From contig NC_057864.1 in assembly GCF_019393635.1 (NCBI RefSeq), positions 482,662,117-482,726,116 on the forward strand: 64,000 nucleotides of DNA, written 5' to 3'. The notes under the pieces were generated by a model. That model saw only the letters and a list, made by a program, of their open reading frames with translations, did not search any database and was not told where the DNA came from. Source of the stretch: Dromiciops gliroides (Eukaryota; Chordata; Mammalia; Microbiotheria; Microbiotheriidae). Of this stretch, positions 21,481 through 31,928 are shown piece after piece (position 1 is the first letter of the stretch; each line of letters starts with the position of its first letter). A program made the position numbers and the translations under genes.

Positions 21481-22049
21481 CCTGGCAGTATTGAATTCAG
21501 ACTACTCTTCTCTCTCTACCGGCCTGCTCTTCAACATTGCCATGAACTTTGTGGCTTCTTGTAAACTTGATCTGCTGTTAACTCTACACTTATTATCCTT
21601 TGGCTTTTTCCTGCTAACAACTTCCATTTATCCATTCATTAAATTATTCAACAATGAACCTTTGAAGAAGTAAAACATATGAATCATGCTTTGTTACATA
21701 TCACTTCATGTATCATATTACATATGTGATATTACAACTACATATTCCATGGTGTGTGTATATCTATTTCCTTTTTAAGGGATTCTTCCCTCAAATTGCT
21801 AGCCTTTGTTTGTTTGTTTTCCCAGTAACGTTATTATTAGATGTGATTTGAAATCACCTTCTTACAGTCGTCATCCTTTACTCCTTATTTTAATTTTTTT
21901 TTAGATTACTGTGTTCAATTTTAGAGACTTGGTCAATTTGCACATCAAAGGCTCTGCTCACTTCTCCCAGAATTCCATACTACTTTGATCCATAAAATCA
22001 CAGGTCCAGACAAAAAAGAAAGAAGAAACTGAGCTGTGATTTCATTTTC

Positions 22050-23310
22050 CTCCACAGTCATAGATGACAACGCCCTCTGTAGATGCTTTCTTATCCCAAC
22101 ACTTTTTCTCCATGTCTTTCTATTGTTTCAAGGATGATCTATCTAACATGCCAGATACATTTCCCTTGGGTTCTTCTAATATTTCAAGAGTGAGAGCCAG
22201 TATTTTCACACTCAGGTCTTTGTCAGCAATGTGCTACAGCCTTCTTAAGTATACCATATGTCTTTCCACTGGCTTTTGGACCCCCTGTCATTTTGATTCT
22301 TCCAAGATTATGGCATTCCATGATATATAGCCATATAGTATCACTGGGATGATATTTGCTTTTAAAGGATGAGTTTTTGTGTTAATGAGTAGTTTGAGAT
22401 CATTGAAGGCAATCTGTGATGATCTTGTTCCACTAATTCTGGGACTAACTCATCTATTTTCTGGTAATACACTCATGTAGACATATCTTTGTTTATATAC
22501 TCAAACCCCTCAATGGATCTGAGATCTCATTGAGGTAGGAGTTCCTTCCAATGATGGAAGAAACACAATCCATGCATGTCTGTCTCCTTCCTGCTATCTT
22601 GTCCATGTTCTCCCCAAAGTTCCCCATGGTGGCTCCTCCCAGTGTGTTGGAGGCCATTCTCCCTTTCTTCTGACATCATGAGGACACCAGTGGAGCTCTC
22701 AGGCTGTCCACCCGCCATCCCTCACTCTCACCACATGACCAGCCCATCATCTCTTCCTTTTATACAATTACTTGATGAAGTCCTTCACTTCCGTTCTTCT
22801 CTGGAGCTTCTCATGGATTCTTTGTGGCAGCCTGCTCACACATACCATGCATTTTTCATTGCCTTCTTTGTGATGCACACTTTTAGATGTTTGGAAGCAG
22901 TGGTATTCTAAATCTCACAGCCAGAAAGTAGCACAGGTAAAATGTTTGTGTTGGAGAGATGAGCCTTTGCTTTCATGGAAAGCTTGGGTTAAGTCAAGGA
23001 GCTTTTCAATTTCCTGAAAAGAATCCAGCCTACTCTCTTCCTCCATTATCATTCTGGATCCAGCTCACTGTCCCTCTCTACTGCGTGTCTCAGATATACT
23101 GTTGGACAAACTCTAAAGGATGACCTTCCAAATGTATACTGAAACCTAGCCAATAGGTATTCTTCATCCACTTGGTTTTTCCTGTGTGAATGCACAGGCT
23201 TTATAAACTCTTTGGAGTGATTAGATAACTTTTGCATGAAGCTCTTCAATGCCCTGGGCTTGCTGCAATCAGCATTGTATCATTCATAAGTAGGAAAATC
23301 TGGAGGACCA
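22050..23310 (-). mobile_element. RTE-clade LINE, C-terminal pieces
   Basis: Minus-strand translation gives two ordered motifs of RTE proteins. Near 22745-22715 the peptide KRKR.WAGHVVRVRDGGW corresponds to the RRWAGHVARM block. Near 22345-22315 the peptide NIIPVILYGYISWN corresponds to VLPVLLYGCETW. The second normally lies N-terminal to the first but is 3' of it here, so at least two pieces are present. Stops are frequent; it is a fossil. Confidence 0.65.
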
Positions 23311-23409
23311 GGTCTTAGTATCCATGGAGAAAGATTCTTTTCTTGACCCTGCCCCTTTCAGGTGGATCTTCTCTATCACAGGGGCAAATGTTTTGGTGAT
23401 CATACATCT

Positions 23410-23580
23410 CTTAGATGTATATATCTATCTATATCTATCTATCTATCTATCTATATGTGTGTGTGTGTTTATGTATGCATGCATACACAGTAGATCAGTT
23501 CCTACATTATGTGTTATATATGTATACATACACATATTACTCATGAACATATATATAGTAATCTATATTTTATGTAAATA
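23410..23580. repeat. (TATC)n and AT-rich simple repeat
   Basis: TATC/TATA units (23418-23455), a (TG)n stub and then alternating TATACA-type sequence. It is low-complexity. The hairpin reported separately starts at 23585. Confidence 0.85.
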
Positions 23581-23819
23581 TATCGAGTGTAGCAAAAGTG
23601 AGTGTAGTCTTGAGCTTTTGCTACACTCTGTATTATAGATATACATATGAACCTTCCTCCCACATATCATAATGTGGGCAATATGAGTTTTTCATCCACT
23701 TTGTTTTCCCCCCATAGATGGTTAGATGCAGCTCTTTAAAATATTACTGTGGATTTCACCTAAGAAAGTTTATAGCACTTGTTTGTTTGGTTTTTTTAAA
23801 AAAATACTACCACCATCCT

Positions 23820-24055
23820 CATTATAGTTACCATTTATATCGCACTTTAAGGTTCATACTTCACAAATATTATTTTTATTTTCATAGCGCCCCTGCGGGG
23901 TAGGTGCTATTATTATCCCCACTTTCTAGATTCAGAAACTGAGGCATACAGAAGTTATGTAACTTGCTCAGGGTCATACAGCTAGTGTTTGGGGCTGTAT
24001 AGGAACTCAGGTCTTCCTGACTCCAGGTCCAGTGCTCTATCCATTGTGCCATGTG
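23820..24055 (-). repeat. MAR1-type CORE-SINE, near full length
   Basis: Antisense from 'accatttatatcgcacttta' through 'taggtgctattattatcccc', 'agaaactgaggcatacagaa' and 'gctcagggtcatacagctag' to 'tgctctatccattgtgccat'. It is one of the most complete copies of the older CORE-SINE type. Confidence 0.8.
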
Positions 24056-25002
24056 GTGCAGCAAGAAGATTGTTCTAAACATTGCAATCCCAAGGTTTGT
24101 ACAAGGAGCAATTCATAGAAATCCTATTTGGTTTTTGATTAATGCCATGTTTTAAAACTTCCCAAATGATGGCTGAGAATATCCCTGAGTTCTTTGCCTG
24201 CTCTGTGTTCTGGGAAGCTTTGATTATTTTCGATCTAACCAGTGAGCCCCAGCAGTGGGTCTCTAAAATGACAGCAGTCTGAACACGTGGCTTCCTTCTC
24301 TGGGGGGAGCTCCATCACCAGGCTACTCCCGGCCAGGCTACCTTGAATGCCTCCACCCATAATTCTCAGCTGGAGTCACTCTACAAAGTTCCTATTTTCT
24401 ACTGCTTATTATTTTTCCCCACAAGTCCCCAAGTGTGATTCTGTCATCAGTCTTGGATGAAAGATTTGCCTAAAATCTTGCAAACAAAATTATTTTAGTC
24501 TGGAACTCTGATTTCATCAGTATGAGGAGATCCCTGGTGTGCATGCTCACTTCACTGAGGCACATCAGCAATTCATCTGTAACTGATAGTATAAGAGTAT
24601 TACCCAGGTAGGGCCCAGAGAGATTTCACAGTAATGCTGCAAATAATTTTCAAAAATCATTAAGCACATGAAAGGTCTGCTTGGTCTTTAATTTTTTTCA
24701 TTCTTCCCACCGCCCTGATAATGCAGTCTGTTGTCCTTTCCGGCCCTGGGCAAATTGGAAGACTTCCACAATACTCCTACAATCCCCCATTCCCTAAACC
24801 CAGCAGGGAGCAGAGAGCTCCACATATTAAATTTCTTTTAGGTCTCCAGCAGGAGCATCATTAGGCTTGCATGAATTTCATTTAAACCCTGGGTGAGGGG
24901 AGCCAGGGCATCAACCTAGGAGAGGTTTCTCCCAGATAGAATTTCTTCATTTCAGAATGTTTCCTTTTCTCTCTGGGTCCCATCCCTCAAGAAGAAAGTG
25001 CA

Positions 25003-25170
25003 GGGGCAGCTAGGTGGCACAGTGGATAGAGCACTGGCCCTGGATTAAGGAGGACCTGAGTTCAAATTCGACCTCAGACACTTGACACTTACTAGCTGCA
25101 TGACCCTGGGCAAGTCACTTAATCCCAATTGCCTCACCAAAAAAAAAAAAAAGAAGAAGAAGAAGAAGAA
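25003..25170 (+). mobile_element. WSINE1-like SINE with (AAG)n-ended tail
   Basis: Sense. The A14 tail passes into (AAG)n at 25151-25170. The flanks 'gaagaaagtgcag' and 'gaaggaaatgcag' are a decayed duplication, so the (AAG)n is tail-derived or merged with the duplicate. Confidence 0.88.
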
Positions 25171-25299
25171 GGAAATGCAGTATCTTCTGGGCAGCTGTGC
25201 AGAGCACCTGATTCTGATGTTTTCGCCTAATTGGACAGCTGCTGATTTCATTGTTTGCTGGGGGTGGGACGATAGTTTAGGAATTCATTGACCTCTGGC

Positions 25300-25600
25300 T
25301 TAGCTCTTGTTCAGTTCTTTCAGTTGTGTCTGACTCTCCTCAGGAAGACCTAAGTTCAAACCTGGTCCCAGACACTTACTAGATGTGTGACCCTAGACAA
25401 ATAATTTTACCCTTTTTGCCTCAGTTTCCTCATCTGTAAAATGAACTGGAGAAGGAAATAGTGAATCACTCCAGTATCTCTGCCAAAAAACCCCAAAACC
25501 ACCCAATCAACCAACCAAACAAAAAAACCCATGAAAACCCAAATGGGGTCATGAAGCATCAGACACAATTGAAGCAATTAAACAGTGATATGTATTTGAA
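25300..25600 (+). mobile_element. SINE with RTE-type tail, plus inverted tail piece
   Basis: A short antisense tail piece ('ctttcagttgtgtctgactc', 25317) is followed by a sense body: 'gaagacctaagttcaaacct', then 'aactggagaaggaaatagtg', then 'catgaagcatcagacacaat'. Between them lies a CCAAACAAA-rich expansion. The inverted arrangement suggests two copies, one nearly deleted. Confidence 0.6.
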
Positions 25601-25639
25601 AACATGATTCTGAGAAGGGGTACTTTGGTGCTGCCAAAT

Positions 25640-25770
25640 TGTCAAAGGGGGTTCCAGATTTATGATCCTACCTCTATCACCTTAGGCAATCACTTCCTTC
25701 CTCTGGATCTGTTTTCTTATATGTAAAATGAGGGACTAAGACCAAATGACCTTTGAGATTCTTGCCAGCC
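25640..25770 (+). repeat. MIR-type SINE 3' half
   Basis: Sense. 'caccttaggcaatcacttcc' and 'atgtaaaatgagggactaag' are readable. The head is missing. Confidence 0.5.
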
Positions 25771-25869
25771 TTTGTGACTTTTTTGCTCTATTCTTCTCAT
25801 CAGATAAGATTTCAGTAAATTGACACAGAATAAAGAAAAAGTTAAATTGATTTATTCTTTGAAACAGAG

Positions 25870-26140
25870 AAGACTAGGAGAGGGAGGTATAATTACTGTC
25901 TTAAAATACCTGAAGGGTTGTCAGGGGGAAGAGGGATTATATTTATTCTGCCAGAGGGCAAAGTTTAGGATGAAGGGATAGAAGCAAATTTTGACTCCCC
26001 TTAAGGAAAAAAAATTCCTTGCTATTAGAGCTGTCCAAAAATGAAGGGGGCTGCCTTGGAAGAGAATGAATTGTTTCCTTGTCCCTGGAGCCATCTGTGC
26101 TTATTGGAGAGGTTTATAGAGTTCATTGAAGATTCAAAGG
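25870..26140 (+). mobile_element. L3/CR1 LINE 3' fragment
   Basis: 'acctgaagggttgtcagggg' then 'ttctgccagagggcaaagtt' then 'ttgctattagagctgtccaa'. This is the same 3' UTR block as at 2210, sense-oriented. Confidence 0.65.
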
Positions 26141-26269
26141 TTCTCTAAAGTCCCTTCTGTAACTTTGTGGACCCATGCCCAAGCAAATGGGGCTCACAGA
26201 AGGAAGAGCTCAAGGATGTTCAGGTTGTCTCCCCAAGAATATAAGATCCTTGAGCATTTTGCTTTTGGC

Positions 26270-26275
26270 CGCGCG

Positions 26276-26313
<38 letters not shown>
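26270..26313. repeat. (TG)n microsatellite with CG-rich lead
   Basis: 'gccgcgcgcgtgtatg' leads into about 17 TG units. CG/TG alternation favours Z-DNA. It sits in the 5' flank of an L2 tail. Confidence 0.85.
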
Positions 26314-26316
<3 letters not shown>

Positions 26317-26660
26317 TCAGATCTTAGCACAGTGCCTGATAGAAGCTTGTTGTTCTTGCTGCTGAGTCATTTTCAGTCGTGTCTAACCTTTGTGACCCAA
26401 TTTGGGGTTTTCTTGGCAAAGATACTGGAGTGGTTTGCTATTTCCTTCTCCAGTTCATTTTACAGATGAGGAAACTGAGGCAAACAGAGTGAAGTGACTT
26501 GCCCAGGGTCACACAGCTAGTAAGTGTCTGGGCCAGATTTGAACTCGGGAAGATGATGAGTCTTTCTGACTCCCATCCCAGACTCTATCCACTGTGCCAC
26601 CGACCTGCCCCTGCCTGGTAGATAGAAGTGCTTTAATAAATGCTTGTTCATGGACGTTTT
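26314..26660 (+). mobile_element. L2 tail split by an RTE-tailed SINE
   Basis: 'cttagcacagtgcctgatag' (26325) is cut and resumes after 26612 with 'tagaagtgctttaataaatg'. The inserted element is the antisense SINE at 26347-26611. The L2 end has the usual AATAAATG terminus. Confidence 0.6.
26347..26611 (-). mobile_element. SINE with RTE-type 3' tail
   Basis: Antisense. It starts at the RTE-like tail ('gagtcattttcagtcgtgtc'), passes 'caaagatactggagtggttt', then 'acttgcccagggtcacacag', and ends at the tRNA-related head. It is nearly complete. Confidence 0.75.
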
Positions 26661-26814
26661 TACTTGGCCACAAATTCTATTATACTAGAATTTTATTGAT
26701 TTTTCTTAAATTCATCCTTATTTAGGAAATAAATCTACTTAGAATAAAATTCCTAGAGTGTCAAAGAAGGGTAACCTTGTTGTCAATGGTCCCTTAGGAC
26801 TTTGGGCAATGTAG

Positions 26815-26990
26815 TATAGTAGAAAGAATGCTGCCCTTAGAGCTAGAGCACCTGGGCTTGAGCCCAGCTCTGCTCTTCCCCATGTGACCCTGGGTAAGTC
26901 ACTCTACCTCAGAACCTCCACTTCCTCCTCTAGAACATAAGGGGGCTGAACTTGATGGCCTCTGAGGTCTTGTCCAGCTCCACAAAAGCC
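26815..26990 (+). repeat. MIR-type SINE, long 3' form
   Basis: Sense. 'agtagaaagaatgctgccct', 'ccatgtgaccctgggtaagt' and 'gatggcctctgaggtcttgt' give head, core and 3' end. Confidence 0.65.
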
Positions 26991-26999
26991 ACAAAACAC

Positions 27000-27290
27000 A
27001 ACGAATTTTTTTTAATGTAATGAAGATGGACGTTGTTCCCTTTTAAAAGTTACAAAGTAAAAATTGTCAAAATTCTGGCATTTGGCTAAAGTCTGAAATT
27101 TGGGGAAAGGTGACATTTGATTGGGAAAATCTGTCCCATGGAATACAGGAGGATGGGTAGCCTTAGGAGGTTGTGGCTTCTCTGATCACCAAGATCTTCA
27201 AGCAAAGACCGAGTATTTGTCAGGTGTGAGGTAGAAGGGATTTTTGTCCAGGGAAGGGTCGGGTCAGAGTGTCTGTATTAGGGGGAATTC
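27000..27290 (+). mobile_element. Possible L3/CR1 LINE 3' fragment
   Basis: Weak resemblance around 'gatcttcaagcaaagaccga' to the L3 end GTCTTCAAGCAGAGGCTGGA. Otherwise it is unassigned. Confidence 0.4.
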
Positions 27291-27449
27291 TTAACCTGTT
27301 TTGGGTCCTGGACCTCTTGGGCATCACTCTGGGGAAGCCTGTAGAAAACTCTACATAATCATAGTTTTAAATGCATAAACTACAGGTGATTACAGAGAAA
27401 AAGCAATAATATTGAAATACAGTGATTGAAATATAAAAATTACTCAGTC

Positions 27450-27597
27450 GGGGCAGCTAGGTGGCAAAGTGGATAGAGCACCAGACCTGGATTCAGGAGG
27501 ACCTGAGTTTAAATCCGGCCTCAGACACTTGATACTTACTATCTGTGTGAACCTGGGCAAGTCACTTAACCCCAATTGCCTCACCCCCCCCCAAAAA
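27450..27597 (+). mobile_element. WSINE1-like SINE
   Basis: Sense with a C9 then A8 end. AAATTACTCAGTC flanks it on the left (27437-27449) and recurs on the right at about 27598-27610. Confidence 0.92.
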
Positions 27598-27609
27598 AAA
27601 TTACTCAGT

Positions 27610-27830
27610 CAATCCTTCAACCAGCATTAATTAAGCAACTTCTTGATGTGATGGAACTAAGCCCTGAGGATACAAAAAAGGTAAAAAACCCAGTCCCTGC
27701 TCTCAGGGAGCTCATAATCCAATAATGGGGAAGACCACATGCTAATGACTACATACAAACAAACTATATGCAGGATAAATCAAAGGCAGTCTCAGAAGAA
27801 AGGCACTAAAATTAAGGAAGGCACAGACCC
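27610..27830 (+). repeat. Interspersed repeat, TTTATTAAG-head family
   Basis: 'cagcattaattaagcaactt', then 'ccagtccctgctctcaggga', then 'catacaaacaaactatatgc' and 'caaaggcagtctcagaagaa'. This longer copy shows that the family unit continues well past the part seen at 3520. Confidence 0.6.
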
Positions 27831-27839
27831 CAGGTTAAG

Positions 27840-28280
27840 AATCCCTAGACTAGAGGGTGTCTAAGGTCTCTTTCAGCTCTGATGATACTGTGATTCTATG
27901 ATTAGAATAGCAATTCTTGAAATAGATTCACAGCTTATCAAAATTTGAGGTATTGCTGAGGTGAGAAACAAAGCTAATTTTCTGAATGACAAAATCAGGA
28001 TACAAAAAGTCTTGGCAGGGAAAGATGGACCAAATCAAACAAAATGAAATTTAAGAGGGTTAAACTTAAATAAAGTCCTGCCCTTATGTTAGAAAAAAAT
28101 TTCAAATGTGGTGGAAGGGAGGGTATTGACAGCAGTTATTCACATGACAAAGACTTTGAGATTTTCTCAGAATGTGAGTTCAGGATGACAATTGGATATG
28201 GTTCTGATGTTATATTAAACAGTATTTTTTCCATTCAATTTTATTTTAATTTTAGAATCCCCCCATACTTGATGAGAAGG
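27840..28280 (+). mobile_element. L3/CR1 LINE fragment
   Basis: 'ccaaatcaaacaaaatgaaa' followed by 'taaacttaaataaagtcctg' resembles the CR1/L3 segment that follows its reverse-transcriptase domain. Much diverged. Confidence 0.45.
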
Positions 28281-28359
28281 TGAGGAAAACAAAACTCATT
28301 ACAAATATGTATTGTTAAGCAAAGCAAATTCCCACATTAGCTATATTTCTCCCCCCAAA

Positions 28360-28446
28360 AAGAGAGAAAAGCAGGAGGAGGAAAAGAAGGAGAAGGAAGA
28401 GAGGAAGAGGAGGAAGAGGAGAAGGAAGAGGAGGAGGAGGAGAAAT
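28360..28446. repeat. Polypurine (GGA/GAA)n tract
   Basis: Nearly 90 bases, almost all A and G on the + strand, arranged as GAA, GGA and AGG units. It has potential for triplex (H-DNA) formation. Confidence 0.88.
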
Positions 28447-28499
28447 GCTTTAATACTGCCCTCTGAATCTATCAGCTCTCTGTCTGGACTTGGCTAGCA

Positions 28500-28790
28500 T
28501 GTTTCCTCATGAGTCCTTTGAATTGTGTTGGTCACTGTGTTCATTAGAGTTACTAAGTCTTTCAAAGTTGATTATCTTTATGATATTGTTGTTATTGTAT
28601 AAATGGTTCTCCTGGTTCTGATCACTTCACTTTTCATCAGTTTGTACAGATCTTCCCAGTTTCCTCATCTGTAAAATGAGTGAAACATCCCTTTCATTAT
28701 TTCTTACAGCACAATAGTATTCTATCACCATATACCATAACTTGTTCAGCAATTCCCCAACTAATGGGCACCCTGCCTTCAGTTTCCAGA
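28500..28790 (-). mobile_element. L1 LINE 3' UTR fragment
   Basis: Antisense. 'tcaaagttgattatctttat', 'ttacagcacaatagtattct' and 'ataccataacttgttcagca' follow the order seen at 5430-5600. Confidence 0.7.
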
Positions 28791-28794
28791 TGGT

Positions 28795-28900
28795 AGGGTC
28801 ACACAGCTAATAAGTGTCAAGTGTTTGAGGCCGGATTTGAACTCAGGTCCTCCTGAATACAGGGCCTGTGCTTTATCCACTGCGCCACCTAGCTGTCCCC
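28795..28900 (-). mobile_element. WSINE1-like SINE joined to an L1 ORF2 piece
   Basis: Antisense, tail side truncated. It is followed directly by 'tgatagtttttctaaaattg', the antisense L1 reverse-transcriptase segment also seen near 9760. The same junction recurs at 31051. Confidence 0.88.
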
Positions 28901-28954
28901 TGATAGTTTTTCTAAAATTGAACCAGCTCTGTATCCCTGATGGTAGGCTGTATT

Positions 28955-29106
28955 TTTTGTTTGTTTTTTAGTGAAGCAATTGGGGTTAAGTGACTTGCCC
29001 AGGTTCACACAGCTAGTAAGTGTTAAGTGTCTGAGGCCGGATTTGAACTCAGGTCCTCCTGACTCCAGGGCCGGTGCTCTATCCAATGCGCTACCTAGCT
29101 GCCCCT
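28955..29106 (-). mobile_element. WSINE1-like SINE with 17-bp duplication
   Basis: Antisense. TGATGGTAGGCTGTATT at 28938-28954 and 29107-29123 is perfect. It marks insertion at the edge of the short L1 piece, inside L3 sequence. Confidence 0.93.
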
Positions 29107-29830
29107 TGATGGTAGGCTGTATTAATGGAAGGATCATGTCCAGAGTAAAAGAGACAGTCCTCTTGTGCTCTTCCCTGGTTAAACCACATCTAGCATACAT
29201 GTGTGTTCAGTTTGGGGGTGTCACACCTTAAGAAGGACACACGTGTGCTGAAATGCATTCATGAACAGATCATCTAGGATGGTGAAAGTTTAGGAAACTA
29301 TATCATATATTAGGAACAGCTGAAGGAATTGGGGATATTTAGCCTGGGGAAGGGGAAGGTTGCCAGCGCCATGGTGGCTTTAGCTAAATATTTGAAGTGA
29401 TGACATATATGGAAGGAAGATCAAACTTATTCCATGGGGCCCAGGCAACAGAGCTTTGACCAGCTTGAGTAGGAGGTGAACATATCTTGCCATTCTTTTC
29501 AGGCACAAAACAAAAGTTAGCAAAACTTTATGGTGCATGGCTTAAGAAAATGGGGAACGATGGGCTGAATCTAGGAGGCTGAAATTGAATGGGGATAAAG
29601 GGAGGCAGATCTTGCCTCCATGTTAGTAAGAACTTTCTAACTAGGAATGTTGCTCAACAAGGAGCCTTGTGAAGTAATTCGTAATTTAAAGTAATAGTGA
29701 TTTGGTCATCCCTACAAGTATCCAAGCAAATATTGGATGATCTGCTGCCAGAGATGTTTCAGGGGGATTTGTGTATCAAGGGAGAGGTTGGACTATATGA
29801 CTTCTAAACTCCTTTCCAGTTTGGTCATTC
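29106..29830 (+). mobile_element. L3/CR1 LINE fragment
   Basis: Sense. 'tcttccctggttaaaccaca', 'tgtgtgttcagtttgggggt', 'agctgaaggaattggggata', 'tttagcctggggaaggggaa' and 'ggttggactatatgacttct' keep the order of the L3 3' third. Confidence 0.7.
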
Positions 29831-29859
29831 AACAGCCCATCAAGAATTTCTTCCTTTTG

Positions 29860-30310
29860 TACAAGTACCTACTCTGTTCCGGGAGCTGTCCAAGGTGCTG
29901 GAGACACAGACAAAACCAGCAGTTGTCCATTGACCAAAGAACTTACCTTCTACTGGAAAAAATGACAAGTGCACAGATAACTGTTTACAAAAGATATGCA
30001 TGGGGTCAACTAGGTGGTGCAGTGGGTAAAGCACTGGTCCTGGATTCAGGAGGACCTGAGTTCAAATCCAGCCTCAGACACTTGACACTTACTAGCTGTG
30101 TGACCCTGAGCAAGTAACTTAACCTTCATTGCCCTGCAAGAAACAACAACCCCAACCCCAAAACAAAACAAAAGAAAAAAAAGGTATGCATGGTAAATAG
30201 AGAGCAGTTTTTTGGCACCAAGAGCACTAGCAGCTGGGAAAGTGGGACATTTGGAAAGCCCCCTTTCCTGTAGGAATTGGCCCTTGAGCTGAGCTTTGAA
30301 GTAATGTAAG
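29860..30310 (+). repeat. Interspersed repeat, TTTATTAAG-head family, split by a SINE
   Basis: 'tacctactctgttccgggag' opens the left part. After the SINE at 30002-30181 it resumes with 'aattggcccttgagctgagc'. The flanks 'aaagatatgcatgg' and 'aaaggtatgcatgg' are the SINE's duplication. Confidence 0.6.
30002..30181 (+). mobile_element. WSINE1-like SINE
   Basis: Sense, head slightly diverged ('ggggtcaactaggtggtgca'), with a long A/C-rich tail (AACAACCCC, AAAACAAAAC). The duplication is described under the host repeat. Confidence 0.9.
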
Positions 30311-30339
30311 AGGAAGTAATAAAAATAAGTGACAAAAGA

Positions 30340-30500
30340 ATGTCCACATCTGGAATGACAGGACCTGCATTCAAATCTTACTTTTGGCACTTACTGATCT
30401 ATGTGACCCTGAGCAAGCCACTGCAACTGTCTGTACCTCAATTTCAACAGGGACTTTCATTGGAAGGCCTCTAAGGTCTTTTCTAGTTCTGACATGCTGT
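30340..30500 (+). repeat. MIR-type SINE, long 3' form
   Basis: Sense. 'cctgcattcaaatcttactt', 'tatgtgaccctgagcaagcc', 'aaggcctctaaggtcttttc'. Confidence 0.65.
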
Positions 30501-30649
30501 GAACACTAGAGGGTTTTTGTTTTTTGTTTTTTGTTTTTTTTAAAGCAAAATAATACAGTGGACTTTCCTGGGGTTTTTTAAGTTATGAAAAAAATATAGC
30601 ATTTCGGGGGGACTTCTGTGAATGCTCTGACTTTCCCCTCACCAAATTG

Positions 30650-30810
30650 CTTTGCATTTATTTCTCTTGCACATCCCTACATTCATACGAGTTCTCCCCT
30701 AAGAGAATGTAAGCTCCTTGAGAGAACAGCCTGTTTCACTTCTGGTGTCTAGCACATTTTTGGTGTCTAGCACAGGGCCTGGCATTTAGTAAATGCTTGG
30801 TGGTTCTTGT
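30650..30810 (+). mobile_element. L2 LINE tail
   Basis: 'agagaatgtaagctccttga' to 'cagggcctggcatttagtaa'. The phrase 'ggtgtctagcaca' is duplicated in tandem (30748 and 30767). Confidence 0.6.
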
Positions 30811-30923
30811 TCCCAAGGACTATATGACAGATATGGTAAAGGAAAGAAACACAGGGAGCATGTAAATAGACTGAATTGCATTCAAAATGACCACACTGAT
30901 GCATTAGTGGCATCGCTAATTAG

Positions 30924-31091
30924 TGGCAGGTTAAGTGACTTGTCCAGGATCACACAGCTAGTAAGTGTCAAGTGTTTGAGTCCGGATTTGAACTCAGGTC
31001 CACCTGAATCCAGGGCCTGTGCTTTATCCACTGTGCCACCTAGCTATCCCCTGATAGTTTTTCTAAAATTGAACCAGCTCTATATCCCTGA
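30924..31091 (-). mobile_element. WSINE1-like SINE joined to an L1 ORF2 piece (second copy)
   Basis: The SINE covers 30924-31051 and the L1 piece 31052-31091. The join and the L1 end are the same as at 28900-28940. The tail side is truncated here too, though at a different point. Confidence 0.85.
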
Positions 31092-31221
31092 AGCCTCATA
31101 TGTTATCACTCTTTATGGCTCTTGAAATGTGACTTGGGCCCCTTCTCTCCTGTAGCCAGAGCACCAGTGCTCCTTTCTGCCATGGACCACTGATACCGCC
31201 TAAGGCATGTTGGCTATTTCC

Positions 31222-31257
31222 AAAGGGTTGTGTGTGTGTGTGTGTGTGTGTGTGTGT
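31222..31257. repeat. (TG)n microsatellite
   Basis: About 15 TG units with no SINE next to them. It lies in otherwise unassigned sequence. Confidence 0.9.
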
Positions 31258-31296
31258 CTTTGGACTGGTAAACCAGAGCATCAGGTCATAGATGAC

Positions 31297-31460
31297 TTTC
31301 TTTTTTTTAAATGTTTTTTTTTTCCATGGGGCAACGAGGGTTAAGTGACTTGCCCAGGGTCACATAGCCAGTAAGTGTCAAGTGTCTGAGGCTGGATTTG
31401 AACTCAGGTCCTCCTGAATCCAGGGCTGATGCTTTATGCATTGTGCCACCTAGCTGCCCC
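31297..31460 (-). mobile_element. WSINE1-like SINE
   Basis: Antisense. CATAGATGAC at 31287-31296 and 31461-31470 is a perfect duplication. Confidence 0.92.
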
Positions 31461-31489
31461 CATAGATGACAAGTCATCTACTACAATGC

Positions 31490-31610
31490 TCACATTTTAC
31501 AAATTAGGAAACTGAGGCTGAAAAAGATCACATGGGTAAGTTAAACATCAGAGGTGGGTTTTGAATGCAGGTTCTTTGTCTCCAGAGCCAGCGTTCCTTC
31601 CACTGCTCCA
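31490..31610 (-). repeat. MIR/MAR1-type CORE-SINE fragment
   Basis: Antisense. 'ttttacaaattaggaaactg', 'gatcacatgggtaagttaaa', 'ccagagccagcgttccttcc'. It is diverged. Confidence 0.55.
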
Positions 31611-31644
31611 CACAGCCTTTGATTTGACAATACTGCCAACAAAA

Positions 31645-31705
31645 AAAAAAGAAAAGAAAAGAGAAAGAGAAAGAGAAAGAAAGAAAAGAAAGAAAAAGAC
31701 TGAAT
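31645..31705. repeat. (GAAA)n tract
   Basis: A/G-only stretch of about 60 bases made of GAAA and GAGAAA units. Confidence 0.85.
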
Positions 31706-31757
31706 TAGGTTCTGTAAAGAATTGGATTTCTTAAATGAAACTTGCTGCCTACTATTA

Positions 31758-31760
<3 letters not shown>

Positions 31761-31798
<38 letters not shown>

Positions 31799-31928
31799 CA
31801 ATTGGGGTTAAGTGACTTGCCCAGGGTCACACAGCTAGTAAGTATTAAGTGTTTGAGTCTGGATTTGAACTCAGGTCCTCCTGAATCCAGGGCCGGTGCT
31901 CTATCCACTGCGCCACCTAGCTGCCCCT
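31761..31928 (-). mobile_element. WSINE1-like SINE with (GT)n in place of A tail
   Basis: CTACTATTATTT at 31749-31760 and 31929-31940 encloses (GT)n (31761-31795) and the SINE body. As at 15221, the microsatellite stands exactly where the A tail should be. It is 200 bp upstream of C3orf70 exon 2. Confidence 0.93.

Noticed and set aside
23324-23638. 104-codon plus-strand frame
   Set aside because: It runs through the (TATC)n and AT-rich simple repeat.
31541-31801. Frames with poly-Thr-His or poly-Cys-Val (also at 40955, 41235)
   Set aside because: Translations of (CA)n/(TG)n microsatellites.
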